Below, in pieces: positions 44,611 to 55,560 of a stretch of DNA of 64,000 nt. How positions within the stretch are numbered: the stretch's first letter is position 1; each line of letters starts with the position of its first letter. Origin of the DNA: Progne subis subis (Eukaryota; Chordata; Aves; Passeriformes; Hirundinidae); contig JAKJHU010001321.1 of NCBI GenBank assembly GCA_022316685.1, positions 1-64,000 of the forward strand, in the 5' to 3' direction. The notes beneath the pieces were generated by a model. The model had not been told where the DNA came from. It made no database searches and was given only the letters and a program-made list of their open reading frames with translations. A program made the position numbers and the translations under genes.

Positions 44611-46546
44611 ATTGGGACCCCTCTGGGTTTGGCTCCTACAGAGCACACAGTGGGTCAGACACTGGCTGAGAAGAGGTCCCATGTAAACCCAGCACAGGCA
44701 TTTCTCTTTGAAGAGGGGATTCTGCAGGGAGAAAGGAGAAGAGACTTTCCTGTCTCCTGAGATTCCCCCTCCTCCTTCAGCAGCCATACCCCAATCAATC
44801 CGTGTGAGATTTCATATGATCACTTACACGCCGGGAGACACAAGGCACTCAAACTGAACCCTGCCAGAGCCCAGCCCTTTCTAAGGGTGTGGGGAATGGA
44901 ATTTCAGTAGGAGTTGACCCAAAAGGATACTTTGCCACTTGTGGGTTTCTCACAGCCTTAGCAGTTGTGCAAGATCTCTGTCCCAACACCTGCTCACCCT
45001 TCACATGCACACGTGCCTGGGGGCAATTCAGGTTCCCTGGAGTGGTGACTGCTTCCTTTTGAAACAGGAGCTGTTGCCTTTTCTGGTGTGCTTAACTCCC
45101 TTCTAACTGTTAGAAAAGTGGGTGAGTAAAGGGAATTACCCTGGAAGAAGGGGACCAGAACCTGGGAAAAGGATGAAACACATCTGAATTACAAATGAAA
45201 TTGATCTCATTTATGTATTTGGTACTAATCTTTATTACAAACAAAAACATGTTTCTGAGCTGAAGCAGCTCACACCCTGGAAAGATTTTTCAGTTGCTGT
45301 GTTATTTAAAGGATGTCCACAGGCAGTGGAGCAGCCCGGCTCTCTGCCCTCTGCCCACAGGGATGCAGCACTCCGAGCTCCCCCAGGAGCCACAAGAGGG
45401 CTGGCAGAAGGGCAGGCGTCCTCAGCAGTGACACCACCACTGCACTGTTCTCCCTGCTCTGCTCCTGCCCAGACTCGGTTTGGCCAAATCCCCCCAGGCT
45501 GCGCATTCCACAGCAGGGCACCATTCCCCTCGGGAGCAGCCCACGCCCAGTTTGGCTCCGGGATGGGCTGATGAGTCCTCTCCCAGGAAGAGGCACCCAG
45601 GGCCAGGCTGCTGCCACTTCCTGCTCCATTTGCCTCCTTCCAGCCAGGCTCTGGGGGTGCTGAGGCTGCTCTGGACTCTACACAGGGCTCTGCTGGGGCT
45701 CAGCTCTTGGCCACACTGGGTCCACTCCCCATCCATTGCTCCAGGCACCTGAATCACACCTGGAAGAAAAGGAAACTGGCAAGTTGAGGTTCAATAGAGT
45801 TTTATTGAAAATTCTGAGGTAGCACAACAAAAATCTGTCCTCAGTGCTGCATCTCCTCTGCACGCATGTTTCCTGCCTCCTCCGTGCCAGTTCTTGCTCT
45901 CCAGTTGCTCCTCACAGGCCATGAGCCAGCAAAGACCCTGTGCAGGCACCATGGACAGGTTTTAAATGCTAAGTTCAATTTATCTTCAACTTCAGCTAAT
46001 TAATTTGGTAGTAAAATTAACCCTTCCTCAAGAATAAAGCCGGACTGCTCTTTTCAAAACACTCACATAGTGTGAATTTGCCTTATCGTCTACGTGTTAT
46101 GTTTACCTGGAAAATATTTGAAGAGAAAAACACAATTACTATTTTTTGTCTTTGTTTTCATAAGGAAATCTGTCTGGCTTTGTTTTGTTCTGTTACTGCA
46201 GGCTTCAGACCCAGTAAGTACTTGCAGTCTGATTGAAGATGTGTTCATGGCATAGAAGAATCTGCCACAGAGAATGAAGGGTAACAGTGTAAAATTAGCC
46301 TTATTTGGATTATTACTTGTGGTCCTTCTAAAAACCAGTTCCAAGGCCTGGGATTTCAAGCTCGAGTATGAAGTACAGTGAGTTTCTCTGGATAATGATG
46401 CAGCCCCATCTCATCAGATGCAGAAATGGGCCAGAATCTGGCATTTTGAGTGCGAATTTGGGGTCCTGGCCTTGCCCAAAGGAGAGACAGGTGGCGGGCG
46501 CACACGGCGCTTCGCCGAGCCGAGCGGCCTTTCTTTCCTCACTCGA
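44611..46546. other. No gene recognised; minus-strand AATAAA at 45801-45806
   Basis: Mixed-composition DNA. A minus-strand AATAAA (45801-45806) is followed by a T-rich run in that sense and could be the 3' end of a minus-strand transcript, but no exon upstream was recognised. Bases 46480-46546 are CpG-rich. Confidence 0.35.
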
Positions 46547-48284
46547 CTCAATTTCTTAATGCCCTCTGCCTCCACAGCTGCTATTCTAAAAGCCCACCTG
46601 AGTCCCTTCGAGTCTTTGTAATAGCCATTCCGGAGGAAGTCTATGCCCAAAATACACGGGGCCCCTGAGCCAGTCACAATTGGATGTTTCTGCCACTCCT
46701 TCCCGGTCAGGCTCACCTCGCTTCTAACAGAGTCAATTCCTGTGAACCCCCGTCACCCCGGCAATGGAAATAGGTTCTATCCCCATGTCTTCCGATGGTA
46801 TCAGTGTACACTGCGAACCAGTATCAACCAAAGCTTTATATTCTTGTGCTCTGATGTGCCAGGCCATCGGATCTACACCGTCCAATAGACCCAGTTTTCC
46901 CGTGCCTCTCCCTGGCTAGAGGCAGGGCCCCTCTAGCACCGGTCATTATTCCCTTCCTGGGCATACATGGTAGAGGTTCCTTCACAGGGATCTGACTATC
47001 CTCACTTCTATAATACCTGGCAGCTTGGTCATGCGATGTCGAGGCTACCTTCATCTTAGTGGAACCCCTCGGTTAGTGTTTCTCTCCTTGAACTCACGCA
47101 CCCTTGTGCCAGGGGAGAAGTGGGTTTCCCATGCCACCTTCCCATATCTTCCCCATGGTCACTCAGAAAGAACCACAGGTCAGCTGGTGGGTGTACCCTC
47201 TCTCTCTAGCTGGGGGCTGTTGAGCTCTGACTCTGGGGCCTGTAACTCGCACCGGTGCCACACAGGAACTGTTCCTCCTCATCTCCTCCCTCACCTCCCT
47301 TATCTCCTCTGTCACCTCCTCCATCTTCTCCCTGAGTTCCTTAGCCACGGCAGAGACCTGAGCCTGCATTGGGCCACTGATCATACTCTCGTCATTTCTG
47401 AGCTTGTTGGCTACAGAACCCACTGTCTCTCGGTTGTTATCGGCATTAATTGTTGCAATGAATGTGGCGTATTGAGATGGTCCTAGAGTTGCCAGGTTCC
47501 ACAGCATTTGCCCTGTGCACCTGACTTTGTCGGGGTCATTATCATGCTGTCCACCCTCCCAAAGAGTACCTCCAATACACCACTTCTCTCAGCTGTTGGA
47601 TCCCTTCCTCAAGGGTCTTCCAGCGCATTCTATGATGGTGGTCCTGCATTCTGTCTCTGTGGACAAACCTCTCCCGTACACTCATTAAAAGCTGCTCCGA
47701 GAGGGAAAGGGGCCCTGGCTCCCTTACAATACCTGATTCACACCTGAGTCCTGGGTCAAGGGTCCCAAATTCCTTGCCTCACTACTATCTAGCTGCACGC
47801 CTGTACCTATAAGGTCCAGACCCGAACTAACCAGGCTGTATAAGCCTCACGTCCCCGTCGTGCAAGATCTTTTTGCAGATTACGGAGACTTTCATATGTC
47901 AGGGACTCAGCGATGATCTCAACCTCTGAGTCCCCCGCGGGTTGTGAGGGCCCTCCTTTCTTATCCTTGTTGCCTGGGTGCTCTGATTTCACCTTGTACT
48001 TCTTTGTTTCCACAGGGGCCACTGCTGCTGGCTGTGGCTGCCCCTGTGGTTCAGCTGGAACCTGGACGTTGTGACGTCTGTGGGTTCCGCTGCTGCACCA
48101 TCAGACTCTCCTTTGTTGGGGCAGGGGGAGGGTTTCCCAGCAGCTGGGGCTAATGAGGCTACTACAGGGGAAAGGTACTCCCTCAGCATCTCACCTATCT
48201 CCTTCACCCAGTCTGGGTGGTTTATTCCTGAGGCAGGCTGTGGGGAAGGGTCAGGCTGTGGGGCAGGGTCAGGCTGTGGGACGG
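46547..48284 (-). pseudogene. Inverted gag-pro fragment of ERVL family A
   Basis: The minus strand reproduces the family A region equivalent to about 38575-40290: a Pro-rich linker, ESLTYESLRNLQKDLARRG, ETVGSVANKLRNDE, and the protease C-terminal part with GIDFLRNGYYKD. It starts abruptly at 48284, where the family B LTR begins, and ends at 46547 in unrelated DNA. Its indels differ from those in the provirus at 38148-40420 (for instance MEEVTEEIREVREEM is in frame here but disrupted there). No LTR accompanies it. Confidence 0.9.
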
Positions 48285-48953
48285 TGTCCTAGGGTAACTT
48301 TATGATGTTTGTATCCTCAATCGTCTGTTCTGTTTGGACTCTGTATATGAGTCCTGTGCCTTTAAGACTGGTTCTAAGAGCAAGGAGAAGCGCGGAGTTT
48401 GTTTTGAGAAAACTGCCCGACTCCTCCACATTCTTCTGTGGATGGTGTGTTCGGTGGAGGCTTGGAGAGACTGCAGGACAGAGATCTTTTTGCTTTTAGT
48501 TAGTTTCAGCTAGCTAGGGCAGAGAAGTTCCCTGGACTGTTTTTTTTTTTTTTTCCTTTCCTTCTTCTTGGAGCTGTTTAAACCTGCTCTGGACTGAAAA
48601 CCCAGGGGAGCACTGGGGGCTGCACCTGCGGCCCACTGGGGCCTGGAGCTCGGCATTTTCCAGCAGCGCCGGAGGGACTGGGACTGAGGAGAGACTGAGA
48701 GAGAGCCGAGCTCCACCCACAGAAAGAACCTTCTCAATTTGCCATCTCACTCCAGAACGAGAGGTTTTATTGTTTCATATTATTCATTCTTTATACTTGT
48801 ATGCACTTCATTTGTTTAGTGAAATAGCTTTTTCCACTTTTCTCCACAAAGGTTTTTTTTTCGGACTGGTTGGAGGGAGGGGCCACTTGAGTTTGCTTCC
48901 CAGAGGGATCCTATACAGGGGTTTTCCCCCAAATTTGTGTCCAAACCAGGACA
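48285..48953 (+). mobile_element. 5' LTR, family B
   Basis: Starts TGTCCTAGGGTAACTTT and ends CCAGGACA, 669 bp. It shares start, poly-T/CCTTTCC tract and internal layout with 1090-1717 and is unrelated to the 3' LTR at 54155 over most of its length. Confidence 0.85.
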
Positions 48954-48963
48954 TACCCTTAAT

Positions 48964-48982
48964 TGGCTCCCACTGCGGGGCT
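48964..48982 (+). other. Degenerate Lys-type primer binding site
   Basis: TGGCTCCCACTGCGGGGCT, ten bases after the LTR end. It resembles TGGCGCCCAACGTGGGGC with a few changes. It is followed by CGAGAAGTGGAAAAAA, shared with the family B element at 1040-1065. Confidence 0.65.
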
Positions 48983-49064
48983 CGAGAAGTGGAAAAAACT
49001 TGTATTGATTATTATTACTGCATTTTTTGTTGTCCTTTGGGTAGGGATTAAACAGACAGTGGCC

Positions 49065-50700
49065 ATGTTGCTTCTTGAAGTCCTAACGTCTCTTAGAATA
49101 GAGTCTTTTCTGCATTTCTGTTCCCTAGGCTTTTTTGAGGTCTTAATACCTTTCTGGTCCCTAGGTTTGTTTTCCTACCCAGAAATAGCTCCAATATTGT
49201 CCTTAACATACAGCTTTTACACTAGGGATGCACAAATTAGAACAGTTATTTTGCTGGGTTCGGTGATTATGGCTTACAAGAAGCTTATAAAGATACTGGA
49301 GTTTGTTCTGGGTATGTTCAGTTTATGGTTTTTTCGTCCTATCCTGCGTCCTAGTTCCAGCAGCATGTTTTGGGGATTTATCAACAATTGCACCCAGTTT
49401 GTTAGAGGAGGAGTAGGAGATGAGGCTCTTCAGCCTCTTTTTTCCTTCTTCTGAGTCAGTTACATCACTTTTGGAGAATGTTCAGGGTCTTTTGAATGTT
49501 AAAGACACCACCTTCCTGGTATTTCACCTGGTGACTTTCCTCTATATGGCTTATAGCTTTTCTAGAATGAGTCACACACTGCTAAACACTGTAGGGCAGC
49601 AGATAGAGGCAAGGGAGCAGGAGATAAATCAGTCACTCAGGCTGCAGCCAACCCCACAGCTATTCAGGCTGCAGCTAAACCAGACAGTGAGGCTAAGACA
49701 TGGGCAGTTGCTGCAGTAAAGAAGGGAAAGAAGCACACGGACAAAACCGATCGACCAGTAGATGATGATTCAGGTGAAGGATCCTCAGTGCCTCCTGACA
49801 CCCAGTCAGGAGTCAAACCACTGACACACAATCAGAAGCTGAAGCAACTGATGATACACAGTCAGAAGCTGAAGCAACTGATGATACACAGTCAGAAGCT
49901 GAACCAACTGATACGAAATCGGAAGCCCAACCAACTGGTACAAGATCGGGTCCAACCAACTAGCACACGATCAGAAGCCCAACCAGCTGCTACAAGATCA
50001 GGAGATACTATTGAGTCCTTTTCCCTGAAGGACCTTCGTGGCCTAAGAAAGGATTATACTCGATGACCTGATGAATCTATAATTAGTTGGTTAGTCCATC
50101 TTTGGGATGCTGCAGGCGAGGCTACAATACTGGATGGCACTGAAGCGAGACATCTTGGATCCCTATCACATGATCCAGTTATTGACCAAGAAATGATGAG
50201 GGAGGCTAGTCCTTGCAGTCTCTGGGAACGGGTCCTGGGAAGTGTGGCACAAAGATATCTGTGTGCCGATATCTCTATCTGCAGCAAACTCAGTGGAAAA
50301 CCATTGAACAAGGGATTCAGTGCTTGAGAGAAATGGCAGTGGCAGAGATTGTCTTCTCAGATGACCTAAACACTAGGAACCCTGACTTGGTACCATGTAC
50401 ACCTGTAATGTGGCGAAAACTTGTACGACTTGGGCCAGAAGAATACTCCTCTGCTTTAGCAATAATGAAGCGGGATGAGACAGAGGAGACTGTGCTTGAT
50501 ATGGCGAAGAAGCTCTGAACATATGCAGATGCCGTGCATGGTCCAACATATGCAAGAATCGCAGCTTTGGAAACACAGGTGCGGGGATTAGCAGACAAGG
50601 TGGAGGAGAATCTCAAAGAACTCAAGGAGAACATTCTCCAGATCTCTGCAGTACAAGTTAGGGGCTCTGGCACCACCACAAACGTTCCCTAGATAGAGGG
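49065..50700 (+). pseudogene. gag: ERVL-like gag, family B, broken
   Basis: ATG at 49065 starts a hydrophobic N-terminal part in frame to a stop at 49452-49454. A shifted frame resumes with SESVTSLLENV and jumps to LLNTVGQQ, lacking about 130 codons that are present in the copy at 1-1017. The later part has 30-bp repeats, FSLKDLRGLRKDY, then PCSLWERVLGSV, TIEQGIQCLREMAVAEI, and GPEEYSSALAIMKRD, the capsid-like ERVL Gag segments, with stops at 50064 and 50516. No zinc knuckle was found. Confidence 0.8.
49820..50005 (+). repeat. 30-bp tandem repeat within gag
   Basis: About six units related to CAGTCAGAAGCTGAAGCAAC TGATGATACA (written here in two parts) occur. The first two or three are nearly identical and later ones drift (AAATCGGAAGCCCAACCAAC). 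In the gag frame they would encode repeats of a Ser-Glu-Ala-Glu-rich motif. The related gag at 1-60 has only one or two such units, so the array expanded in this lineage. Confidence 0.85.
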
Positions 50701-50929
50701 AAAAGGCATCCACGGCTAAGCTGTGGTCCTTCCTGCATGAATGTGGAGAAGACATGAAAAGATGGGATGGAGAATCTACTGATGCTATGACACAACGGCT
50801 GCATGAATTGTTGGATGGCAAGTCTGTGAGAGGAAGTTCTAGCAAGAAGGAAGCAGCTCCGGTTACCCAGGGAAATAAGGATAATCAGGCTTAGAGGGGC
50901 CCTGCCTCTAGCCAGGTAGAGGCTAGGGA

Positions 50930-51250
50930 AAACCGTGTTTTTTGGACTGTGTGGATTCGTTGGCCTGGCACATCAGAACCACAAAATATGAGGCCTTAGT
51001 TGACACTGGTGCACAGTGCACATTACTCCCATCAATACATGTGGGGAAGAATCTGTTTCCATTGCTGGGGTGACAGGGGGTTCACAAGATTTTACTTTGG
51101 TGGAAGCTGATGTGAGCCTGACTGGAAATGAGTGGAAGAGACACCCTATTGTGACTGGCCAGAAGCTCCATGCATTTTGGGCATAGACTTCCTCCGGAAT
51201 GGCTATTACAAAGACTCGAAGGGACTCAGGTGGGATTTTGAATAGCAGCT
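50930..51250 (+). pseudogene. pro: Protease, family B to family A transition
   Basis: Contains LVDTGAQC (active site) and GIDFLRNG. Upstream of about 51170 it differs from family A at roughly one base in five or six; downstream it is almost identical. A one-base loss near 50990 and others break the frame. Confidence 0.75.
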
Positions 51251-52501
51251 GTGGAGGCAGAGGGCATTAAGAAATTGAATAGCTTGCCTGGACTGTCGGA
51301 GAACCCATCTGCAGTAGGACTCCTAAAGGTAGAAGAGCAACGAGTTCCAGTTGCCACCTCGACGGTGCACCGCCGACAGTATCGGACAAATCGAGATGCC
51401 GTGATCCCCATCCACAAGATGATCCGTGAGCTGGAGAGCCAAGGGGTGGTCAGCAAAACCCACTCACCCTTCAACAGCCCCATCTGGCCTGTGCGCAAGT
51501 CTGACGGAGAATGGAGATTGACTGTGGACTACCGTGCCTTGAACGAAGTGACTCCACCATTGAGCGCTGCTGTGCCGGACATGCTGGAACTCCAGTACGA
51601 GCTGGAGTCCAAGGCAGCAAAATGGTACGCCACCATTGACATTGCTAATGCATTTTTCTCCATTCCTCTGGCTGCAGAATGCAGGCCTCAGTTTGCTTTC
51701 ACCTGGAGGGGCGTGCAGTACACCTGGAACCGACTGCCCCAGGGGTGGAAACACAGCCCCACCATCTGCCATGGACTGATCCAGGCTGCACTGGAAAAGG
51801 GTGAGGCTCCGGAGCACCTACAGTACATCGATGACATCATTGTGTGGGGGAACACGGCAATGGAAGTGTTTGAGAAAGGAGAGAAGATCATCCAAATTCT
51901 CCTGAAAGCTGGTTTTGCCATCAAGCAGAGCAAGGTCAAGGGACCTGCCGAGAGATCCAGTTCCTGGAGTAAAGTGGCAAGATGGAGGCGCAGATTCCCA
52001 CTGAGGTCATCAAAGATCACCGCAATGTCTCCCCGACCAACAAAAGGAAACACAAGCTTTCCTAGGCGCATAGGTTTCTGGAGGATGCACATTCCTGAGT
52101 ACAGCCAGATTGTGAGCCCTCTCTACCTGGTCACCCGCAAGAAGAACGATTTCCACTGGGGCCCTGAACAGCAACAAGCCTTTGCCCAGATCAAGCAGGA
52201 GATCGCTCATGCAGTAGCCCTTGGCCCAGTCAGGACAGGACCAGATGTGAAGAACGTGCTCTACTCAGCAGCCGGGAACAATGGCCTGTCCTGGAGCCTT
52301 TGGCAGAAGGTGCCTGGGGAGACTCGGGGCCGACCACTGGGATTCTGGAGCCGAAGCTACAGAGGGTCCGAAGCCAACTACACTCCAACAGAGAAGGAAA
52401 TCTTGGCCGCCTATGAAGGAGTTCAAGCTGCCTCAGAGGTGAGGCACAGAAGCACAACTCCTGCTGGCACCTCGACTACCAGTGCTGGGGTGGATGTTTA
52501 A
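51251..52501 (+). pseudogene. pol: ERVL RT, family A type, partly open
   Basis: A 416-codon frame runs from the protease/RT linker through LTVDYRALN, NAFFSIPLA, YIDDIIVWG and into the connection domain. Around residues 230-285 two compensating indels scramble the sequence (AERSSSWSKVARW in place of the REIQFLGVKW seen at 40960), after which the original frame resumes (FWRMHIPEYS). It ends at 52501 after further loss near 52443. Palm catalytic residues are intact. Confidence 0.88.
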
Positions 52502-54048
52502 AGGAAAGGTTCCCTCCACCATCACGCCACCGACGCCACGTGGAGCAAATGGATTGCCCTCATCACTCAGCGCGCCCATTGGAAACCCAAATCGCCCTGG
52601 GATTTTGGAGATAATTACAAACTGGCCGGAAGGTGAGAACTTTGGTCTCACAGATGAAGAGGAGCAGGAACAAGTGACACGTGCAGAAGAGGGTCCCCAT
52701 ACAACCAACTGCCAGCAGAAGAAACACGCTATGCTCTTTTCACTGATGGTTCCTGCATCGTAGGGATGAACCAAGTGGAAAGCAGCTGTATGGAGCCCCA
52801 CACGACAGGTTGCAGAAGCCACTGAAGGAGAAGGTGGGTCAAGCCAACTTGCTGAACTCAAAGCTGTTCAACTGGCCCTGGACATTGCTGAAAGAGAGAA
52901 GTGGCCAAAGCTCTACCTCTACACTGATTCGTGGATGGTAGCCAATGCTCTGTGGGGTTGGCTGGAGAAGTGGAAAAAGGCCAATTGGCAGCGTAGGGAA
53001 AGCCAATCTGGGCTGCAGATGAGTGGAAGGACATTGCCACTCGGGTAGAAAGCTACCTGTCAAAGTCCGTCATGTAGATGCCCATGTCCCCAAGAGTCGG
53101 GCTAATGAGGAGCACCGAAACAACGAGCAGGTAGATCAAGCTGCAAAGATAGAGGTGTCATGTCAAAGATAGACTTAGATTGGCAACACAAGGAGAGTTG
53201 TTCCTAGCTCGATGGGCCCATGATGCCTCAGGTCAGGGCAGAGATGCCACCTATAAGTGGGCACGAGACCGAGGGTGGATCTAACCATGGACAGTATTTC
53301 TCAGGTTATCCATGACTGTGAGACGTGTGCTACCATCAAACAGGCCAAGCGGGTGAAGCCCTATGGTATGGCGGGCGATGGTCCAAGTATAAGTACGGGG
53401 AAGCCTGGCAGATTGACTACATCACCCTTCCCCAAACCCGCCAAGGCAAGCGCTATGTGCTGACCATGGTGGAAGCCACCACTGGATGGTTGGAGACCTA
53501 CCCTGTGCCTCACGCTACTGCCCGGAACACCATCCTGGGCCTTGAAAAGCAAATCCTGTGGAGACATGGTACCCCTGAGAGGATTGAGTCTGACAACGGG
53601 ACTCATTTCAAGAACAGCCTTATAAACACCTGGGCTAGAGAACATGGCATTGAGTGGGTGTACCATATTCCTTATCATGCGCCAGCAGCCGGGAAAGTTG
53701 AACGGTGCAATGGCCTGCTTAAAACCACTTTGAAGGCACTGGGTGGGGGGACTTTCAAGAACTGGGAGATTAATTTAGCAAAGGCCACCTGGTTAGTGAA
53801 CACTCGAGGTTCCACCAACCGAGCAGGCCCTGCCCAGTCTGAGCCCCTGAGAACAAGAGATGGAGATAAGGTTCCAGTGGTACACATGAGAGGAATGCTG
53901 GGAAAAACTGTTGGATTAATTCTGCCTCCAGCAAAGACAATCCCGCTCGTGGGGTTGTTTTTGCTCAGGGACCTGGCTGCACATGGTGGGTGATGCAAAA
54001 GGATGGAGAGACCCGCTGCATACCTCAAGGGGACCTTGTTTTTCGGTG
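52502..54048 (+). pseudogene. pol: ERVL RNase H and integrase, frameshifted (second copy)
   Basis: This is the same content as 41796-43085 but cut by many 1-3 base indels. RNase H is split near 52700, 52770, 52998 and 53048. The zinc-binding domain is split near 53190-53275. The integrase core (WQIDYITLP, ESDNGTHF, GKVERCNG) is open from 53325 to 53920. A missing base at 53912 closes the frame early at 53991-53993. A duplicated TGTCA lies at 53157-53166. Most losses fall in short homopolymers. Confidence 0.88.
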
Positions 54049-54154
54049 AACTGTGACTGTGTCTGTATTTATATTCACATGTATATATATGTTATTATTT
54101 AAAGGTTTAAATTCAATATAATATGTGGTATGGGAAAAAATTTGGGGTGGATAA

Positions 54155-54809
54155 TGTTGAGGGTTAAGTTTCCTGTAGAATTTTTCCCCCCCCATAGGTG
54201 CTAGGAGACTAATTATTGATAGTTAAAGGGTGCTCACCCGAACAAAGAAGTTGATCACTTAGTTTTGGGGGAGGGAAAAAGCTCTGGGGAGTTGAGGGTG
54301 TGGGCTCACTGCTCTCAGTTTTCGGGGAGGACAGTCGGGCGACTGGTAGCTGCGTAGAGTCCACGGCTAACAGAGGAGCCTGGTCCTGAGAATTCTATCA
54401 TCTGTTGGAGCGCCGAGGAATTCAGAGTTTCTTTGTTCCCTGCTGGATTCTGGGTCAGCCTGGGTCCAGCCGCTGTGAGTTCTCCGGCACTGCCCACTTT
54501 GCCCAGCCACCCCCCTGCCTGCCGAGGACAATCCACCGCTTCCAGCTTCCAGCCATCAGTCGGAGTTTCCAACCTTTTGCCCTCGAGGTTCTTAGTTCTG
54601 TTTTACTATTATATAATTGCTGTTGTTGTTTGTCTGTCCTGTTATAGTTACTAGTAAAGGACTGTTATTCCCTTCCCATAGCTCTGACTGAAAAGTTTTT
54701 TTTTTTTAATCTTCCAAATTATAATAACATGGAGGGAAGGATTTAAATTTCTTATTCCTAGAGAGGCCTGCCTCTCCATAGCAGAGACCTGTCTTTTCAA
54801 ACCAAGACA
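54155..54809 (+). mobile_element. 3' LTR, family A type, diverged
   Basis: Starts TGTTGAGGGTTAAG and ends AACCAAGACA, 655 bp. It aligns with 43194-43858 but is clearly more diverged than pol, with several indels in U3. It is unlike its partner 5' LTR. Confidence 0.9.
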
Positions 54810-54819
54810 ATACACCTGG

Positions 54820-55110
54820 CCTCAGGACTGGCACCCACTGGGAGCAGATCAGAGCACACTGGGATCCAGCAGGACCAACACTGGGGAACAGGGATCATCG
54901 TGGAACCAACTGGGATATACTGGGATTAGACTGAGAGTGACTGGGATCATACTGGTGGAAACTGGAACCTTACTGGACAAGTTGATGTGACTGGGGATGA
55001 CTATGAGTATGCTGAGGGCAACTGGGGTATACCGGGAGGGTCTGTAATCATACTGAGGTTACTGGGAACACACTGTGAGCAATCGGGAGTGACTGGGTGC
55101 TGACTTGAAT
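54820..55110 (+). repeat. ACTGGGA-type minisatellite patch
   Basis: About ten degenerate ACTGGGA-containing units, related to 35825-36520, directly after the chimeric provirus. Confidence 0.8.
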
Positions 55111-55560
55111 GCAAAAACAGCAAGAGACTCCTAGTCAGAAAAAACCCAATTTAATAGGAGGTGAAAAAAAAGTAAAATAAAATAATTGCAATAGTACAAA
55201 AGATCACTGACAGATTCAGAATACAACCTGATTCCCTGTGGTAGCGGTAGCAGTCCAGATGAAGTGGTCTTGTTGTAAAAGTGATCCCCTAGAAAGGTCT
55301 GGTAGCTCTGTCCTCTGGGCATCCAGTGGGTAAGGCTGCCTGTGCTGTCCCAAATCCCAGATTCTATCCAGGTGGAATGCTTGGCTCCGCCCCCTGGGCA
55401 GAGCATCTCACAATGGGCTGATATCATTTTATCAGTCTTGCAATGGGTCCTTGATTGCCCATTAAACAGAGATAGCTCCCAGAGGGAGTTACCCGTGAGT
55501 CATGCAGCAGGGCATTGATGGGCCATTAACAGAAGACAGTCTGGAGGCAGGGGGCAAGGG
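55110..55560 (-). mobile_element. ERVL-type LTR fragment
   Basis: On the minus strand the segment CATTGTGAGATGCTCTGCCC, GGAGCCAAGCATTCCACC, GGATAGAATC and CCAGAGGACAGAGC corresponds to the central part of the LTRs before the zinc-finger modules, at higher divergence. Ends are not resolved. Confidence 0.65.

Larger units (their letters stand above)
48285..54809 (+). mobile_element. Chimeric ERVL provirus: family B 5' half, family A 3' half
   Basis: The 5' LTR, primer site, gag and start of protease are family B (related to the element at 1-1717). From about 51170 onward pol and the 3' LTR are near-identical to family A (40190-43858). The flanks GACGG (48280-48284) and ATACA (54810-54814) do not match, so there is no target duplication. 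Reverse transcription makes both LTRs carry the same U3, so the unlike LTRs imply recombination after integration, or an assembly join. Confidence 0.88.

Noticed and set aside
49820..50005. CRISPR-like array
   Set aside because: The units are contiguous without unique spacers and lie in a retroviral gag in a vertebrate genome.
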